Below, piece by piece: positions 9,096 through 20,564 of a stretch of 64,000 bases of DNA. The notes beneath the pieces were generated by a model that was given only the letters and a program-made list of their open reading frames with translations, was not told the origin of the DNA and searched no databases. Location of the stretch: positions 356,176,358-356,240,357 of the forward strand of contig OZ024742.1 in the NCBI GenBank assembly GCA_964016885.1, in the 5' to 3' direction. The stretch comes from Eledone cirrhosa (taxonomy: Eukaryota; Mollusca; Cephalopoda; Octopoda; Eledonidae). Every line of letters begins with the position of its first letter. The stretch's first letter is position 1. Made by a program: the position numbers and the translations under genes.

Positions 9096-12000
9096 TCATC
9101 ATCATCATCATCAACGTTTAACGTCTGTGTTCCACGCTTGCATGGATTTGGACGGGGGTTTTCCCACTTGAGGCAAGAGTGATTATCTTGCTCGCATAGG
9201 ACTATCTGGTGGGTTTTCTACAGATGGATGCCCTTCCTAACACCAACCACATTTACAGTGTGGGGCTGGGAGGTTTTTACCGTGTTGCCTACACGACCAC
9301 ATTACAGCGTGGACTGTGTGTTTTTTGACGTGACACCTACACAATCTCATTTGTTTCGGCCTGGATGTTGTGGCACCAACATAACTTTACATTGAAAGGG
9401 GTGGTGTGGATGGGGTGGGGTTGGTGGGACGGGGGTGTATTTTGTTAGAGATGCCTACTGACTGTAGTAGGTTTTACTTTGTATTTAGGTAAGGCGGGTC
9501 TTCTCTATTACTGTGTACCGCCAAAGGTCTCGGTCCAGTGACATTGTCTTGGTGAGGTGTAAGTGTGTGAGGTCGGAATTTATCAGCTCGTCCCAGGTTT
9601 TTCTGGGTCTGCCTATTCCGTGGCTACCGTCTATCTTTATTGCCATGCACTTTGTTATACAGCTATCGTATTCATGTGCATCACGTGACCATACCAATGT
9701 AGACTTCTCTCGAGTAAACAACATCTGATTCCTCTTATTTCTAATTTATTCCTTAGTTCGTTTATGCTTTGCCGTTCATGTATATTACTATTACACATCC
9801 AGCGGAGCATGGAAGCTTCGTTTCTCTCTAGTCTGCGTATATCCTCTGCACACAATGCCCAGGTCTCACTGCCATGCAACATTGCTGTTCGTATGCAGGC
9901 ATCATACAACCTGCCTTTCATTTTTAGGGAGAACCCTTTAGCGGCTAATAGTGGTATAAGCTCTCTGAACTTTTTCCATCCAGTTCTGACTCTAGCTACT
10001 GTACTTTCAGAGTACCCTCCCCCACTGCTGATTTTGTCACCCAGGTAACGGAAGCTGTCCACTATTTCTATAGAACCCTCTGCGCAGTTGAAAGAGCTAG
10101 TATTTTGTGGGCACTTGCTGCTACTTATTGCACCAGAGCACCGGCCACATATAAAATCTATGTTCTTAGTTAGCTTACCTGTGATCCCATTACATCTTTT
10201 ATGCACCCATACTTTGCATTTTGGACACAAAATGGAGTTTCTACCTACGCCTTTCCTACACACTGAGCATGGCCACTTCCCGGAAGGGACTGCCGCCTTA
10301 TTTTCTTTCCTACAAACTAGTACTTTGGTCTTAGCCAGGTTAATTTTAAGGCCTTTTGATTCTAGGCCGTGCTTCCATGTTTGGAATTTCTTCTCTAGCT
10401 CGGCCATTGATTCAGCTATGAGTGTTAGGTCATCTGCGTATAGGAGTTCCCATGGGCAACCGGTCTTGAACTCCTCTGTTATAGCCTGAAGGGCAATAAT
10501 AAATAGTAGGGGGCTGATAACAGAGCACTGATGGGCGCCAACTTTTACGCTAAACTCTTCATTATATTCGTTGTTAATTCTAACCTTGCTGACTGTTTCT
10601 TTATACATGGCTTGTATAGGTCTCACAAGCCATTCGTCAACACCTAGTTTTCTAAGAGCCCACCAGATAATGGAACGGGGGACTCTGTCGAAGGCTTTCT
10701 CCAAGTCGACAAAAGCTAAGTATACGGGTTTACTTTTAGCTAGGTACTTCTCCTGTAGTTGTCGTACAATGAAAAGAGCGTCTGTGGTACTTTTGCCTGA
10801 CACAAACCTGAACTGCATTTCATCTAGATCAATTCTCTCTCTGATTAGTTGCGCTATTACTTTTTCCGTGACCTTCATGACCTGGTCGATTAATTTAATG
10901 CCTCTATAGTTACTCCTATCTAGGGCATCTCCTTTACCCTTTAACAGTTAACGATTATGCTGCTACGCCAGTCCTTCGGAACAACCCCATTCTGAACGAC
11001 TTGGTTAACTACCTGGGTGACCATGGTGTGTCCAACCGTACCAGATGCCTTCAGCATCTCGGCAACAATTTCCGAAAGGCCAGACGCCTTACCCGTCTTC
11101 ATATCTTTGATTGCCTTACTTATTATACTACCCTCGACTAACACTGCTGGTCCCTCTATTGGATCGATGTGGGGGAAACTATCTTTCTCCCATTTATTCT
11201 CCTCATTTAGTAGCCTTTCATAGTGACACTTCCAAGCTACCTTCTTATCAGCGTCGGTGATGGCATGTACGCCGTCATCATTAAATACACACTTCTCCCC
11301 GACAATATTACGGTTTTCCTTGACACATTGCCTATCAATCCTGAACACCTCACGTTTTTGGTCCTCACATTGTAGAACATGCTTGAACTTTCTTTCCTCT
11401 GCTTCCCTTCTTGCGAAGTACACTTGTCTCCTAGCTTCCCTGCTGGCCACTTGATAGTCTTCTCTGCTTCCCCCATCCTGCCATATTTTCCAAGCCTGCT
11501 TTTTGGCCTTAATTGACCCCTTCACCTTACTGTTCCACCACCATGTTACTCTCCTCCTGCCTACAGGCCTGCTCCAGCCACAGACTTTGTCTGCCGCCAT
11601 CAGCAGGTTTGCTTTCAGGAATTCCCACTGCTCCTCTATATTGTACGACTCTAATTGCTCTTCCTTACTGTCGAAAGCATCAAGTAGTATACTTTTGAAT
11701 TTATTTCTGGCTGTGGGGTCCTTTAGCTTCCATATTTTTCTCCTGAGGATAATCCTCTTCTGTTGTCTAGTACGTCTCGTCCTGACTATTAGGTCGCTAA
11801 TTATCAGTCTATGTTGAGAGGTGCATTCTTCATGGGGGAGGGATTTAGTGTTTACAACAGACACTCTGTCACGTCTTCTGGTAAGGATATAATCTACCTG
11901 GCTTGTGTGTTCCCCCGATCTATAGGTGATCAGGTGATTGTCACGCTTTTTGAAGTTAGTGTTACAGATAGTTAGGTTATTTGCATCACAGAATTCCAGG

Positions 12001-12103
12001 ATTCTGGAGCCTTCCTCATTTCTAGTACCAAACCCATAGCCTCCATGGATTTCGTCGTAGCCGTCACAATGTTGTCCAACGTGACCATTTAGGTCGCCTG
12101 CAA
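9096..12103 (-). mobile_element. RTE-like LINE, family B, near-full-length degraded copy
   Basis: On the minus strand the element starts at 12103 within the endonuclease domain (AGDLNGHVG motif), continues through RT and the PHD-like finger, and ends in a 3' UTR of about 390 bp and a (GAT)n tail at 9096. Its 5' end abuts a (TA)n tract. It is the longest family B copy in the window. The frame is broken in at least two places, so it is inactive. Confidence 0.88.
9482..12103 (-). pseudogene. LINE family B polyprotein (EN-RT-PHD-C-terminal), frame-broken
   Basis: Reading from 12103 down, the endonuclease half keeps GDLNGHVG, the SQVDYIL segment and the TSQHRLIISDL segment, followed by the charged linker and the first RT block. 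The frame is lost near 10930-10945, where a small deletion turns the conserved VNCYKGKG region into a stop. RT resumes in another frame at 10878 with AFVDLEKAFDRVP, the YADD box and the Cys4-His-Cys3 finger. A second shift near 9665-9690 lies in the conserved WYGHVMRM-KDDSC region, after which the C-terminal GRPRKTWDELI motif continues to the stop at 9485. Domain order and spacing match family A. Confidence 0.85.
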
Positions 12104-12129
12104 TATATATATATATATTATATATATAT
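12104..12129. repeat. (TA)n junction between two family B LINEs
   Basis: The TA tract joins the 5'-truncated end of one minus-strand LINE to the 3' tail of the next, giving a head-to-tail pair. Confidence 0.8.
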
Positions 12130-14369
12130 ATCATCATCATCATCAAGGTTTAGCGTCCGTGTTCCACGCTTGCAGGGGTTTGGACGGGGGTTTTCCCACT
12201 TGAGGCAAGAGTGGTTGTCTTGCTCGCATAGGACTGTCTGGCGGGTTTTCTACAGCTGGATGCCCTTCCTAACACCAACCACATTTACAGTGTGGGGCTG
12301 GGAGGTTTTTACTGTGTTGTCTACACGGCCACATTTACAGCGTAGACTGTGTGGTTTTTGTCGTGACACCTACACGATCTCATTTGTTTCGGCCTGGATG
12401 TTGTGGCACCAACATAACTTTACATTGAAAGGGGCGTTGTGGATGGGGTGGGCGTGGTGGGACGGGGGGTGTGTTTTGATAGAGATGCCTACTGACTGTA
12501 GTAGGTTTTTACTTTGTATTTAGGTAAGGCGGGTCTTCTCTATTACTGAGTACCGCCAAAGGTCTCGGTCCAGTGACATTGTCTTGGAGAGGTGTAAGCG
12601 TGTGAGGTCGGAATTTATCATGTCGTCCCAGGATTTTCTGGGTCTGCCTACTCTGTGGCTACCGTCTATCTTTATTGCTCTCCACTTTGTTATACAGCTG
12701 TCGTCTTTCATGCGCATCACGTGACCGTACCAACGTAGCCTTCTCTTGAGTAAACAACATCTGATCCCTCTTATTTCTAATTTTTTCCTTAGTTTATTTA
12801 TGCTTAGCCGTTCACGTATATTACTATTGCACATCCAGCGGAGCATGCAAGCTTCGTTTCTCTCTAGTCTGCGTATATCCTCTGCACACAATGCCCAGGT
12901 CTCACTGCCATGCAACATTGCTGTTCGTATGCAGGCATCGTATAACCTGCCTTTCATTTTTAGGGAGAACCCTCTAGCGGCTAACAGTGGTATAAGCTCT
13001 CTGAACTTTTTCCATCCAGTTCTGACTCTAGCTACTGTACTTTCAGAGTACCCTCCCCCACTGCTGATTTTGTCACCCAGGTAACGGAAGCTGTCCACTA
13101 TTTCTATAGAACCCTCTGCGCAATTGAAAGAGCTAGTATTTGTGGGCACTTGCTGCTACTTATTGCACCAGAGCACCGGCCACATGTAAAATCTATGTTC
13201 TTAGTTAGCTTACCTGTGATTCCACTACATCTTTTATGCACCCATACTTTGCACTTGGGACATAAAATGGAGTTTCTACCTACGCATTTCCTACACACTG
13301 AGCATGGCCATTTCCCGGAAAGGACCGCTGCCTTATTTTCTTTCCTACAAACTAGAACTTTAGTCTTAGCCAAGTTAATTTTAAGGCATTTTGATTCTAG
13401 GCCGTGCTTCCATGGTTGGAATTTCTTCTCTAGTTCAGTCATTGTTTCAGCTATGGGCGTTAGATCATCTGCGTATAGGAGTTCCCATGGGCAGCCAGTC
13501 TTGAACTCCTCTGTTATAGCCCGAAGGGCAATAATAAATAGTAGGGGGCTAAGAACAGAGCCCTTATGGACACCAACTTTTACGCTAAACTCTTCACTAT
13601 ATTCGTTGTTAATTCTAACCTTGCTGACTGTTTCTTTATACATGGCTTGTATAGCTCTCACAAGACATTCGTCAACACCTAGTTTTCTACCAGATAATGG
13701 AACGGGGGACTCTGTCGAAGGCTTTCTCCAAGTCAACAAAAGCTAATATAGGGGTTTACTTTTAGCTAGGTACTTCTCCTGTAGTTGTCGTACAATGAAA
13801 AGAGCGTCTGTGGTACTTTTGCCTGACACAAACCCGAACTGCATTTCATCTCGATCAATTCTCTCTCTGATTAGTTGCGCTACTACTTTTTCCGTGACCT
13901 TCATGACCTTGTCGATTAATTTAATGCCTCTATAGTTACACCTATCTAGGGCATCTCCTTTACCCTTGTAACAGGTAATGATGATGCTGCTATGCCAGTC
14001 CTTCGGAACAACCCCATTCTGTATGATTGGTTTACTATCCGGGTGACCATGGTGTGTCCCACCGTTCCAGAGGTTTTCAGCATCTCAGCAATTATTTCCG
14101 AAGGCCCAGCTGCCTTACCCGTCTTCATATCTTTGATTGCCTTACTTATTATACTACCTTCGACTAACACTGCTGGTCCCTCTATTGGGTCGATGTGTGG
14201 GAGACTGTCTTTCTCCCATTTGTTCTCCTCATTTAGAAGCCTTTCGTAGTGACACTTCCAAGCTACCTTCTTATCAGCGTCAGTGATGGCAAGTATGCCA
14301 TCATCATTAAGTACACACTTCTCCCCGACAATATCACGGTTTTCCTTGACACATTGCCTAGCAATCCTG
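12130..14369 (-). mobile_element. RTE-like LINE, family B, second minus-strand copy
   Basis: The element has the same 3' UTR and (ATC)n tail as the 9096 copy. It is truncated at 14369, exactly where the left arm of a large inverted repeat begins. The endonuclease domain is missing. Confidence 0.87.
12517..14369 (-). pseudogene. LINE family B polyprotein fragment (linker-RT-PHD-C-terminal), broken
   Basis: On the minus strand the copy encodes part of the charged linker, the first RT blocks, the YADD box, the Cys4-His-Cys3 finger and the C-terminal RRLRWYGHVMRM/GRPRKSWDDMI region. Frameshifts separate three open pieces: the 5' piece from about 14369 to 13946, the middle 13739-13104 and the C-terminal 13149-12520. 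Near 13690-13750 short deletions remove part of the conserved segment between AFVDLEKAFDRVP and the next RT block. The copy cannot be functional. Confidence 0.82.
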
Positions 14370-14817
14370 TAAACAAACTGACTGCCTGAATTTATGCCGT
14401 ACGGTGTTAAGTCAACCACGTCACCTTTTTGTTCAACACTGACACAGGAACGATGTACTAGTTTCAAGCTTCTTAGCTATCATCAGCACCGTATACCCTT
14501 CTGCCAGATGGTTGAAAGTTCGAAAGTATATACTTTCCTTATGAAAATTAACGGATGAGCAGCCTAATTTGCATATCGAGTGAGTTCAGTCGGCCAGGCG
14601 CACCGAAAACGATAAGTTGTAATAAAATGAAAACGAAATTTCATTTCTCACTCTATATACTTTCGAACGTTCAACCATCTGGCAGAAGGGTATACGGTGC
14701 TGATGATAGCTAAGAATCTTGAAACTAGTACATCGTTCCTGTGTCAGTGTTGAACAAAATGGTGACGTGGTTGCTTTAACACCGTACAGCATAAATTCAG
14801 GCTGTCAGTTTGTTTAC
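14369..14817. mobile_element. Foldback (MITE-like) element with about 164-bp inverted arms
   Basis: The left arm (14369-14532) is nearly the reverse complement of the right arm (14654-14817), with a spacer of about 120 bp. No coding frame is present. The left arm starts at the LINE truncation point. A second inverted pair (14613-14653 with 15012-15052) overlaps the spacer and extends beyond the right arm. The class is unknown; a foldback DNA transposon or a rearrangement product are both possible. Confidence 0.75.
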
Positions 14818-14883
14818 AAACCGACAAAGCGGGCGTTATAATAAACGTCCGTTAAACTGATACGTACATATATGTATGTGTAC

Positions 14884-14887
<4 letters not shown>

Positions 14888-14936
<49 letters not shown>

Positions 14937-15113
14937 TGCTACTGTACGTCTGTATACATATATGTATGTACGTATACATACATACTTACATTTAAGTAAG
15001 TGCCGTACTAAGAGTGAGAAATGAAATTTCATTTTCATTTTATTACAACTTATATATATATTATATATATATATATATATATTATATATTATATATATAT
15101 ATTATATATATAT

Positions 15114-15166
<53 letters not shown>

Positions 15167-15298
15167 TTATATATATATAATATATATTATATATATTATA
15201 TATATATATATTATATATTTATATATTTATATATATTTATATATTATATATTTATATATTTATATATATTTATATATTATATATTTATATATTATATA

Positions 15299-15332
<34 letters not shown>

Positions 15333-15340
15333 TTATAGAT
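14888..15340. repeat. (TA)n / TATTTA low-complexity tracts
   Basis: Long TA runs (14890-14932 and 15053-15337) with TTA interruptions. Open frames here read only as Tyr-Ile repeats and are artefacts. Confidence 0.95.
15012..15052 (-). repeat. Inverted copy of 14613-14653
   Basis: A 41-bp segment is close to the reverse complement of the 14613-14653 segment in the foldback spacer. It is separated from it by the right foldback arm, a (TA)n tract and TACGTATACATA-type repeats. Confidence 0.75.
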
Positions 15341-15550
15341 GTGAGAAAAACCACAGACCCTCCATCTCAACTCACCTTTTGAAAAGCAGACGAATTACGA
15401 AACCGGTAAATGAACCAAATAAATATATATATTTTTAAAAAAAAATAAGACTTCAGTTGCATTTTCGATTTCATCTCTTTTTCTTTATATTTTCACTCGT
15501 GTAGGACACCTCGGTTATTTTTCATTTTGTAAAAAAAACCTCACTTTCTA

Positions 15551-15560
<10 letters not shown>
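15338..15560 (+). repeat. Unclassified dispersed repeat, copy 2
   Basis: Direct-orientation match to 3466-3680, flanked on both sides by (TA)n tracts. No coding frame is seen. Confidence 0.65.
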
Positions 15561-15739
<179 letters not shown>

Positions 15740-16621
15740 AGTAGAGTAGCTAGAGTCAGAACTGGATGGAAAAGTTCAGAGAGCTTATACCACTATTAGC
15801 CGCTAAAGGGTTCTCCCTAAAAATGAGAGGCAGGCTGTATGATGCCAGTATACGAACAGCAATGTTGCATGGCAGTGAGACCTGGGCATTGTGTGCAGAG
15901 GATATACGCAGACTAGAGAGGAACGAAGCTTGCATGCTCCGCCGGATGTGTAAACGGCAAAGCATAAACGAACTAAGGGAAGAATTAGAAATAAGAGGAA
16001 TCAGATGTTGTTTACTCGAGGGAAGGCTACGTTGGTATGGTCACGTGATGCGCATGAAAGACGACAGCTGTATAAAAAAGTGCAGGGCAATAAAAATAGA
16101 CGGTAGCTACGGAGTAGACAGACCCAGAAAAACCTGGGACGACCTGATAAATTCCGACCTCACACACTTACACCTCTCCAAGACAATGTCACTGGACCGA
16201 GATCTTTGGCACTACACAGTAATAGAGAAGACCCGCCTTACCTAAATACAAAGTAAAACCTACTACAGTCAGTAGGCACCTCTAACAAAATATACCCCGT
16301 CCGACTACCCCCACCCCATCCACACCACCCCTTTCAATGTAAAGTTATGTTGGTACCACAACATCCAGCCCGAAACAAATGAGGTCGTGTAGGTATCACG
16401 ACAAAAAAACACAGTCCACGCTGTAAGGTGGCCGTGTAGGTAACACGGTAAAAACCTCCGAGTCCCACACTGTAAATGTGGTTGGTGTTAGGAAGGCCAT
16501 CCAGCCGTAGAAAACCCGCCAGACAGTCCTATGCGAGCAAGACAACCACTCTTGCCTCAAGTGGGAAAACTCCCGTCCAAACCCATGCAAGCGTGGAATA
16601 TGGACGTTAAACGATATGATG
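15740..16621 (+). mobile_element. RTE-like LINE, family B, C-terminal fragment plus 3' UTR
   Basis: The copy starts abruptly after a (TA)n tract at the region just downstream of the PHD finger. It carries an open C-terminal frame (15766-16245) with AKGFSLKMRGRLYDA, RRLERNEACML, RLRWYGHVMRM and RPRKTWDDLI motifs. A small in-frame deletion near 15950 removes the NSNIRE segment found in other copies. The 3' UTR and a short, imperfect GAT tail follow. Confidence 0.85.
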
Positions 16622-16989
16622 ATACGATATTAACAAATGGAAACTATATTTATAAAACCATGTTTATTTCATTATACATATTTCAAGGACACCAAGTTAA
16701 ATTATGGTGTTCTTTCATCAGATAAAATATAATATAGACCAGTTTTATAAATAAATATTGACATACCTTTAAAGAATGCGAACATTACTGTTGGAAGCTC
16801 CCGGATAGTAATGGTTGCAATAGTAATGGTGGCATTCGTTAAGGGTATGTCAATATTTATTCATAAAACTGCTCTATATTATATTTTATCTGATGAAAGC
16901 ACACCATAATTTAACTTGGTGTCCTTGAAATATGTATAATGAAATAAATATGGTTTTATAAATTTAGTTTCCATTTGTTAATATCGTAT
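16622..16989. mobile_element. 368-bp palindromic element
   Basis: The left half (from 16622) is nearly the reverse complement of the right half (to 16989). The outermost arm reads ATACGATATTAACAAATGG and its complement appears at the other end. A short central spacer near 16790-16830 includes repeated TAGTAATGGT motifs. There is no coding capacity. It sits exactly between a LINE 3' tail and the gypsy remnant. A MITE is the simplest reading. Confidence 0.75.
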
Positions 16990-16999
16990 TTTTACTCCA

Positions 17000-17137
17000 A
17001 TCGCTAAAGTTGAGTGCAGATGTGGTACCTCCGTGATCTTATCTGCCAGCTCGGCGAGTTCTTCGATGGTGGTGGACTCCCTGGTGGATGCTAGTACAAC
17101 TTGTGTGGAGGTACCAAATCTGCACTCAACTTTAGCG
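17000..17137. repeat. Snap-back inverted duplication of gag sequence
   Basis: The segment 17000-17031 is close to the reverse complement of 17106-17137. The bases between them read as gag on the minus strand (ESTTIEELAELADKI-like), while gag continues on the plus strand from about 17106. So gag is present antisense first and then sense. Confidence 0.75.
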
Positions 17138-17425
17138 AATGTGACGCCAGCCGTGCCTTCCACCAATCCATTCCTTCAGCGCTCCAGTGCCACAGAGATG
17201 CCCGATCTACACCAGTTACTGGCACAGCAAGACACACAGATACAGGCCTTGACGCAACAAATTCAGGCCTTATCACTGGGCAACCCTGCCACGGGTCGAT
17301 CCAACAGTCGAACTCGCCGATTTGGTGTTCGCTCAAGAAGTTCCAGCGCATCTCGAGATTCACCAGAAATGTGTTGGTAACACCAAAGATTCGGGAGACG
17401 AGCGCAAAAGTGCAGCCATCCCTGT
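17106..17425 (+). pseudogene. Gypsy gag C-terminal remnant with atypical zinc finger
   Basis: From about 17106 the frame encodes a gag tail with a Gln-rich, probably coiled segment ([19 protein letters not shown]), a basic Arg/Ser stretch, and then a nucleocapsid-type finger at 17372-17425. The finger spacing is Cys-X2-His-X9-Cys-X3-Cys, unlike the usual CCHC knuckle. A stop (TAA, 17378-17380) falls between the first Cys and the His. The capsid region is missing, apart from the inverted piece upstream. In a live element this protein would package RNA in cytoplasmic particles. Assignment to the CsRn1 group rests on this finger and the pol context. Confidence 0.7.
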
Positions 17426-17479
17426 TCATTTGTTTCGAAAACGAATCAGGGAAACGACACAGCCAGAAACTGAATGCGA

Positions 17480-19206
17480 CGGACGTTTCTGGCCCTCATA
17501 ACCAAAGTCGCCTATTTTTCATTCAGGATCGCGTCACAGGCATGCGTTTCCTTGTCGTCACCGGTGCTGAAGTGAGCATCATCCCGGTTTCCTGCGTTCC
17601 TGGAAAAAGGAGAGAGACACCAGCCTGGCTCCAGGCGGTGAATCAGTCACATATTCCGACCTACAGAGAACAGTCCCTGACACTAAATTTGGGGCTACGC
17701 CGCACTTTCCAGTGGGTATTCGTTGTGGCTAAGCTGCCAACCCCTATTTTAGGAGCTGATTTTCTTCAGCACTTCTCGCTTCTAGTGGATCTGAAAAACC
17801 AACGACTCGTTGACAACTCCACTGGTCTCGCTTTGCGCGGCATAGCCGCTAGGACAGCCACAGTCAGTCCAGTCATTTCACGATCGACAACAACAACCCG
17901 GCACAACCACATCATCAACAAATACCCAGACGTAGCTCGACCACTATTCAACGCTTGCCTTGTAAAACATGACGTCACACACCACATAAAAACTCACGGC
18001 CCACCTGTCGCTGCACGACCTAGACGGCTACCACCAGACCGGCTGAAGTCCGTCAAACAAGAATTTCAGCACATGCTGGATCACGGCATCATACGTCCGT
18101 CCAGCAGCAATTGGTCCTCACACATACACTGTGTACCCAAGAAGTCGTCGAACGACTGGCGAATCTGTGGCGACTACCGTGCACTAAACAACTGCACCGT
18201 TCCTGACTCTTATCAAGTGCCTCATCTACAGGACTTCTCTAGCTCGCTGCACGGGGCTCGCATGTTTTCGAAGATCGATTTTGTGCGAGCTTACAATCAG
18301 ATACCCGTTGAGCCCGCAGATATTCTAAAGACCGCAGTCACAACACCCTTTGGAATGTTCGAATTTCTGCGTATGCCTTTCGGTTTGCGAAATACAGCGC
18401 AGACATTCCAGCGATTCATCGATACAGTCACCAGACGTCTACCTTTTGTCTACGCATACATTGACGACTTACTGGTGGCCAGCAGCTCCGATGAAGAACA
18501 TGAGAAACACCTGGATCTCCTATTCACACGTTTGCGTGAATACAGAATTGTTATCAACCCCAGCAAATGCGAGTTCGGTGTTGCGTCCCTTCATTTTCTG
18601 GGACACATCATTGACAAAGGTGGAATTCGCCAACTTAAGGAGAAAGTCAAATCCATCATTGATTTTCCACAACCTACATCTCTCCGCAAACTGCGAGAAT
18701 TTCTTGGCCTGGTAAACTTCTACAGAAGATTTATACTCCACTGTGCAGAGACAGCCCAACCACTCATAGATTTGCTGCGGCAGCGTACAACCAAAAACGC
18801 AAACATCAAGCTCAGCGAAAAAGAATGTACCGCTTTCGCTGAGTTGAAGAAAATGTTGTCCGAGGCTACAATGCTGAGTTACCCCAAACCTGACGCCCCA
18901 ATGTGTTTATTGACTGATGCATCCGATTTCGGAGTTGGAGGTGTGCTTCAACAACTCTCTGGCGATATGTGGCGACCTGTATCCTTTTTCTCTAAGCGAT
19001 TAAAACCCGCCAAAACTAAGTACAGCACATTCAGTCGTGAATTATTGGCAGCATACCTTGCTGTCAAGCATTTTCGACACATGCTAGAAGGTCGTGTGTT
19101 CTCTATATACACCGACCACAAACCACTAGTGTACGCGTTCAGTGCCAAGCCTGACCGACATTCACCCAGGGAGGTCCGACATCTGGACTTCATTTCTCAG
19201 TACACT
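17480..19206 (+). pseudogene. Gypsy pol: protease, reverse transcriptase, RNase H
   Basis: This lies in one open frame running from 17101; the part before about 17432 overlaps gag in another frame. The protease flap and active-site region appear at about 17548-17590, but the expected catalytic Asp is Val (codon 17557-17559), so protease is probably dead. RT shows the [26 protein letters not shown] and [14 protein letters not shown] blocks and a YIDD catalytic box at 18457-18468. RNase H keeps its acidic residues in [20 protein letters not shown] and YTDHKPL. The frame is lost near 19207-19213, just before the conserved junction to integrase, so the polyprotein is split. Confidence 0.85.
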
Positions 19207-19213
19207 ACTATAT

Positions 19214-20564
19214 TCGGTACATTAAGGGTTCCACCAATTCAGCAGCTGATGCCCTATCGCGCATGGAGCTTAACGCAATCCACACCACTGCCACTATCGA
19301 CCTCCAGAGGATTGCAGCGGATCAACAGAATGACGAGGAACTGCTGCAACTCCGGAAATCATCCTTGAAATTGAAGGAATGCCCGCTGTCCTCTTCTTCG
19401 GGTTATATTTGGTACGACATCTCCACAGGCCACGAGCGCCCATACGTGCCCCGGAAACATCGACGCGACGTTTTATCGGCACTGCATTCTCTGGCACATC
19501 CTGGCGTCCGCGCCACGCAGAAACTGATGGTTGCCCGCTTTGTGTGGCCCAACATCAACAAGGACACCCGCGAATGGGCTAGGAACTGCATCGCGTGCCA
19601 GAAGGCGAAAATTCACCGGCACATCAAAGCCCCGATCGGTTCTTTCCCAACACCTGATGCACGATTCCAACATGTGCATATAGACATCGTTGGACCTTTG
19701 CCCCCTTCTCACAACTACACTCATCTTCTCACCTGTGTCGACCGATTTTCTCGCTGGCCAGAAGCTTTTCCCCTGACGGATACTACTGCGGAAACTGTCG
19801 CCAAAACGCTAGTGTTTCACTGGGTTTCGCGTTTCGGCACACCCGTGACCATCATTACGGATAGAGGACGTCAGTTCGATTCGCACCTATTTACCGAGCT
19901 AACTCGTCTCCTCGGGTGCAAACACATCCGTACAACAGCGTATCACCCTGCCGCTAACGGCATGGTAGAACGCTTACACCGCCAGCTAAAATCATCTATC
20001 AAGGCTTACGAAGACTCTACTAACTGGTTCGAATACCTCCCACTCATTCTTCTTGGTATTCGTTCCACTGTTAAGGAGGGAGTCGGACATTCTCCGGCTG
20101 AAATGGTGTGTGGCACCGTACTCACTCTACCCGGACAAATGATTGCTCCTGTTTCGCCACAAGAACTTCCAGACCCTACAAAATATGTGCACCGTTTACG
20201 GTCATCGATGTCGCATCTGTCTCCTTCAGCCCCCAAACAACAGCACGTTACTTCACACATACCAAAAGACATCGATACATGGACGCATGTTTTCGTTAGA
20301 AATGACGGTATTCCATCGCAATTTCGTCCGCCGTATTCCGGGCCCTATAAGGTGATACAGAAATGCCCTAAGTATTTCGTCCACGACTTGAACGGGAAAC
20401 GAAATACAGTCTCCATTGATCGTTTAAAAAAAGCGTTCATAGAACAGGAATTGCCACCAGTACCCACCGTTTCTCCAGCAGACTCACCAACAACTTTGCC
20501 CGACACACCAAATCTGGAAGAACAGTCCGATGGCCCACGCGATACATACAAGTTTATCGGGTAA
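19214..20564 (+). pseudogene. Gypsy integrase (frame-separated from RT-RNase H)
   Basis: The integrase inserts reverse-transcribed DNA into the genome. Its first Met is at 19263, but homology to the RNase H-integrase linker begins about 50 bp earlier in this frame. It has an HHCC zinc-binding domain (HSLAHPG near 19485 and CIACQ near 19587). The catalytic triad is complete: Asp in VHIDIVG, Asp in IITDRGRQF and Glu in GMVERLH, with exactly 35 residues between the last two. A GPY/F-type C-terminal segment contains YSGPYKVI. All key residues are present, so only the upstream frameshift disables it. The stop is at 20562-20564. Confidence 0.87.

Noticed and set aside
15014..15382. 122-codon Tyr/Ile frame
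   Set aside because: Translation of (TA)n tracts.
17000..17100. Minus-strand gene (62 codons) upstream of the gypsy pol
   Set aside because: It is the inverted gag piece, not a separate gene.
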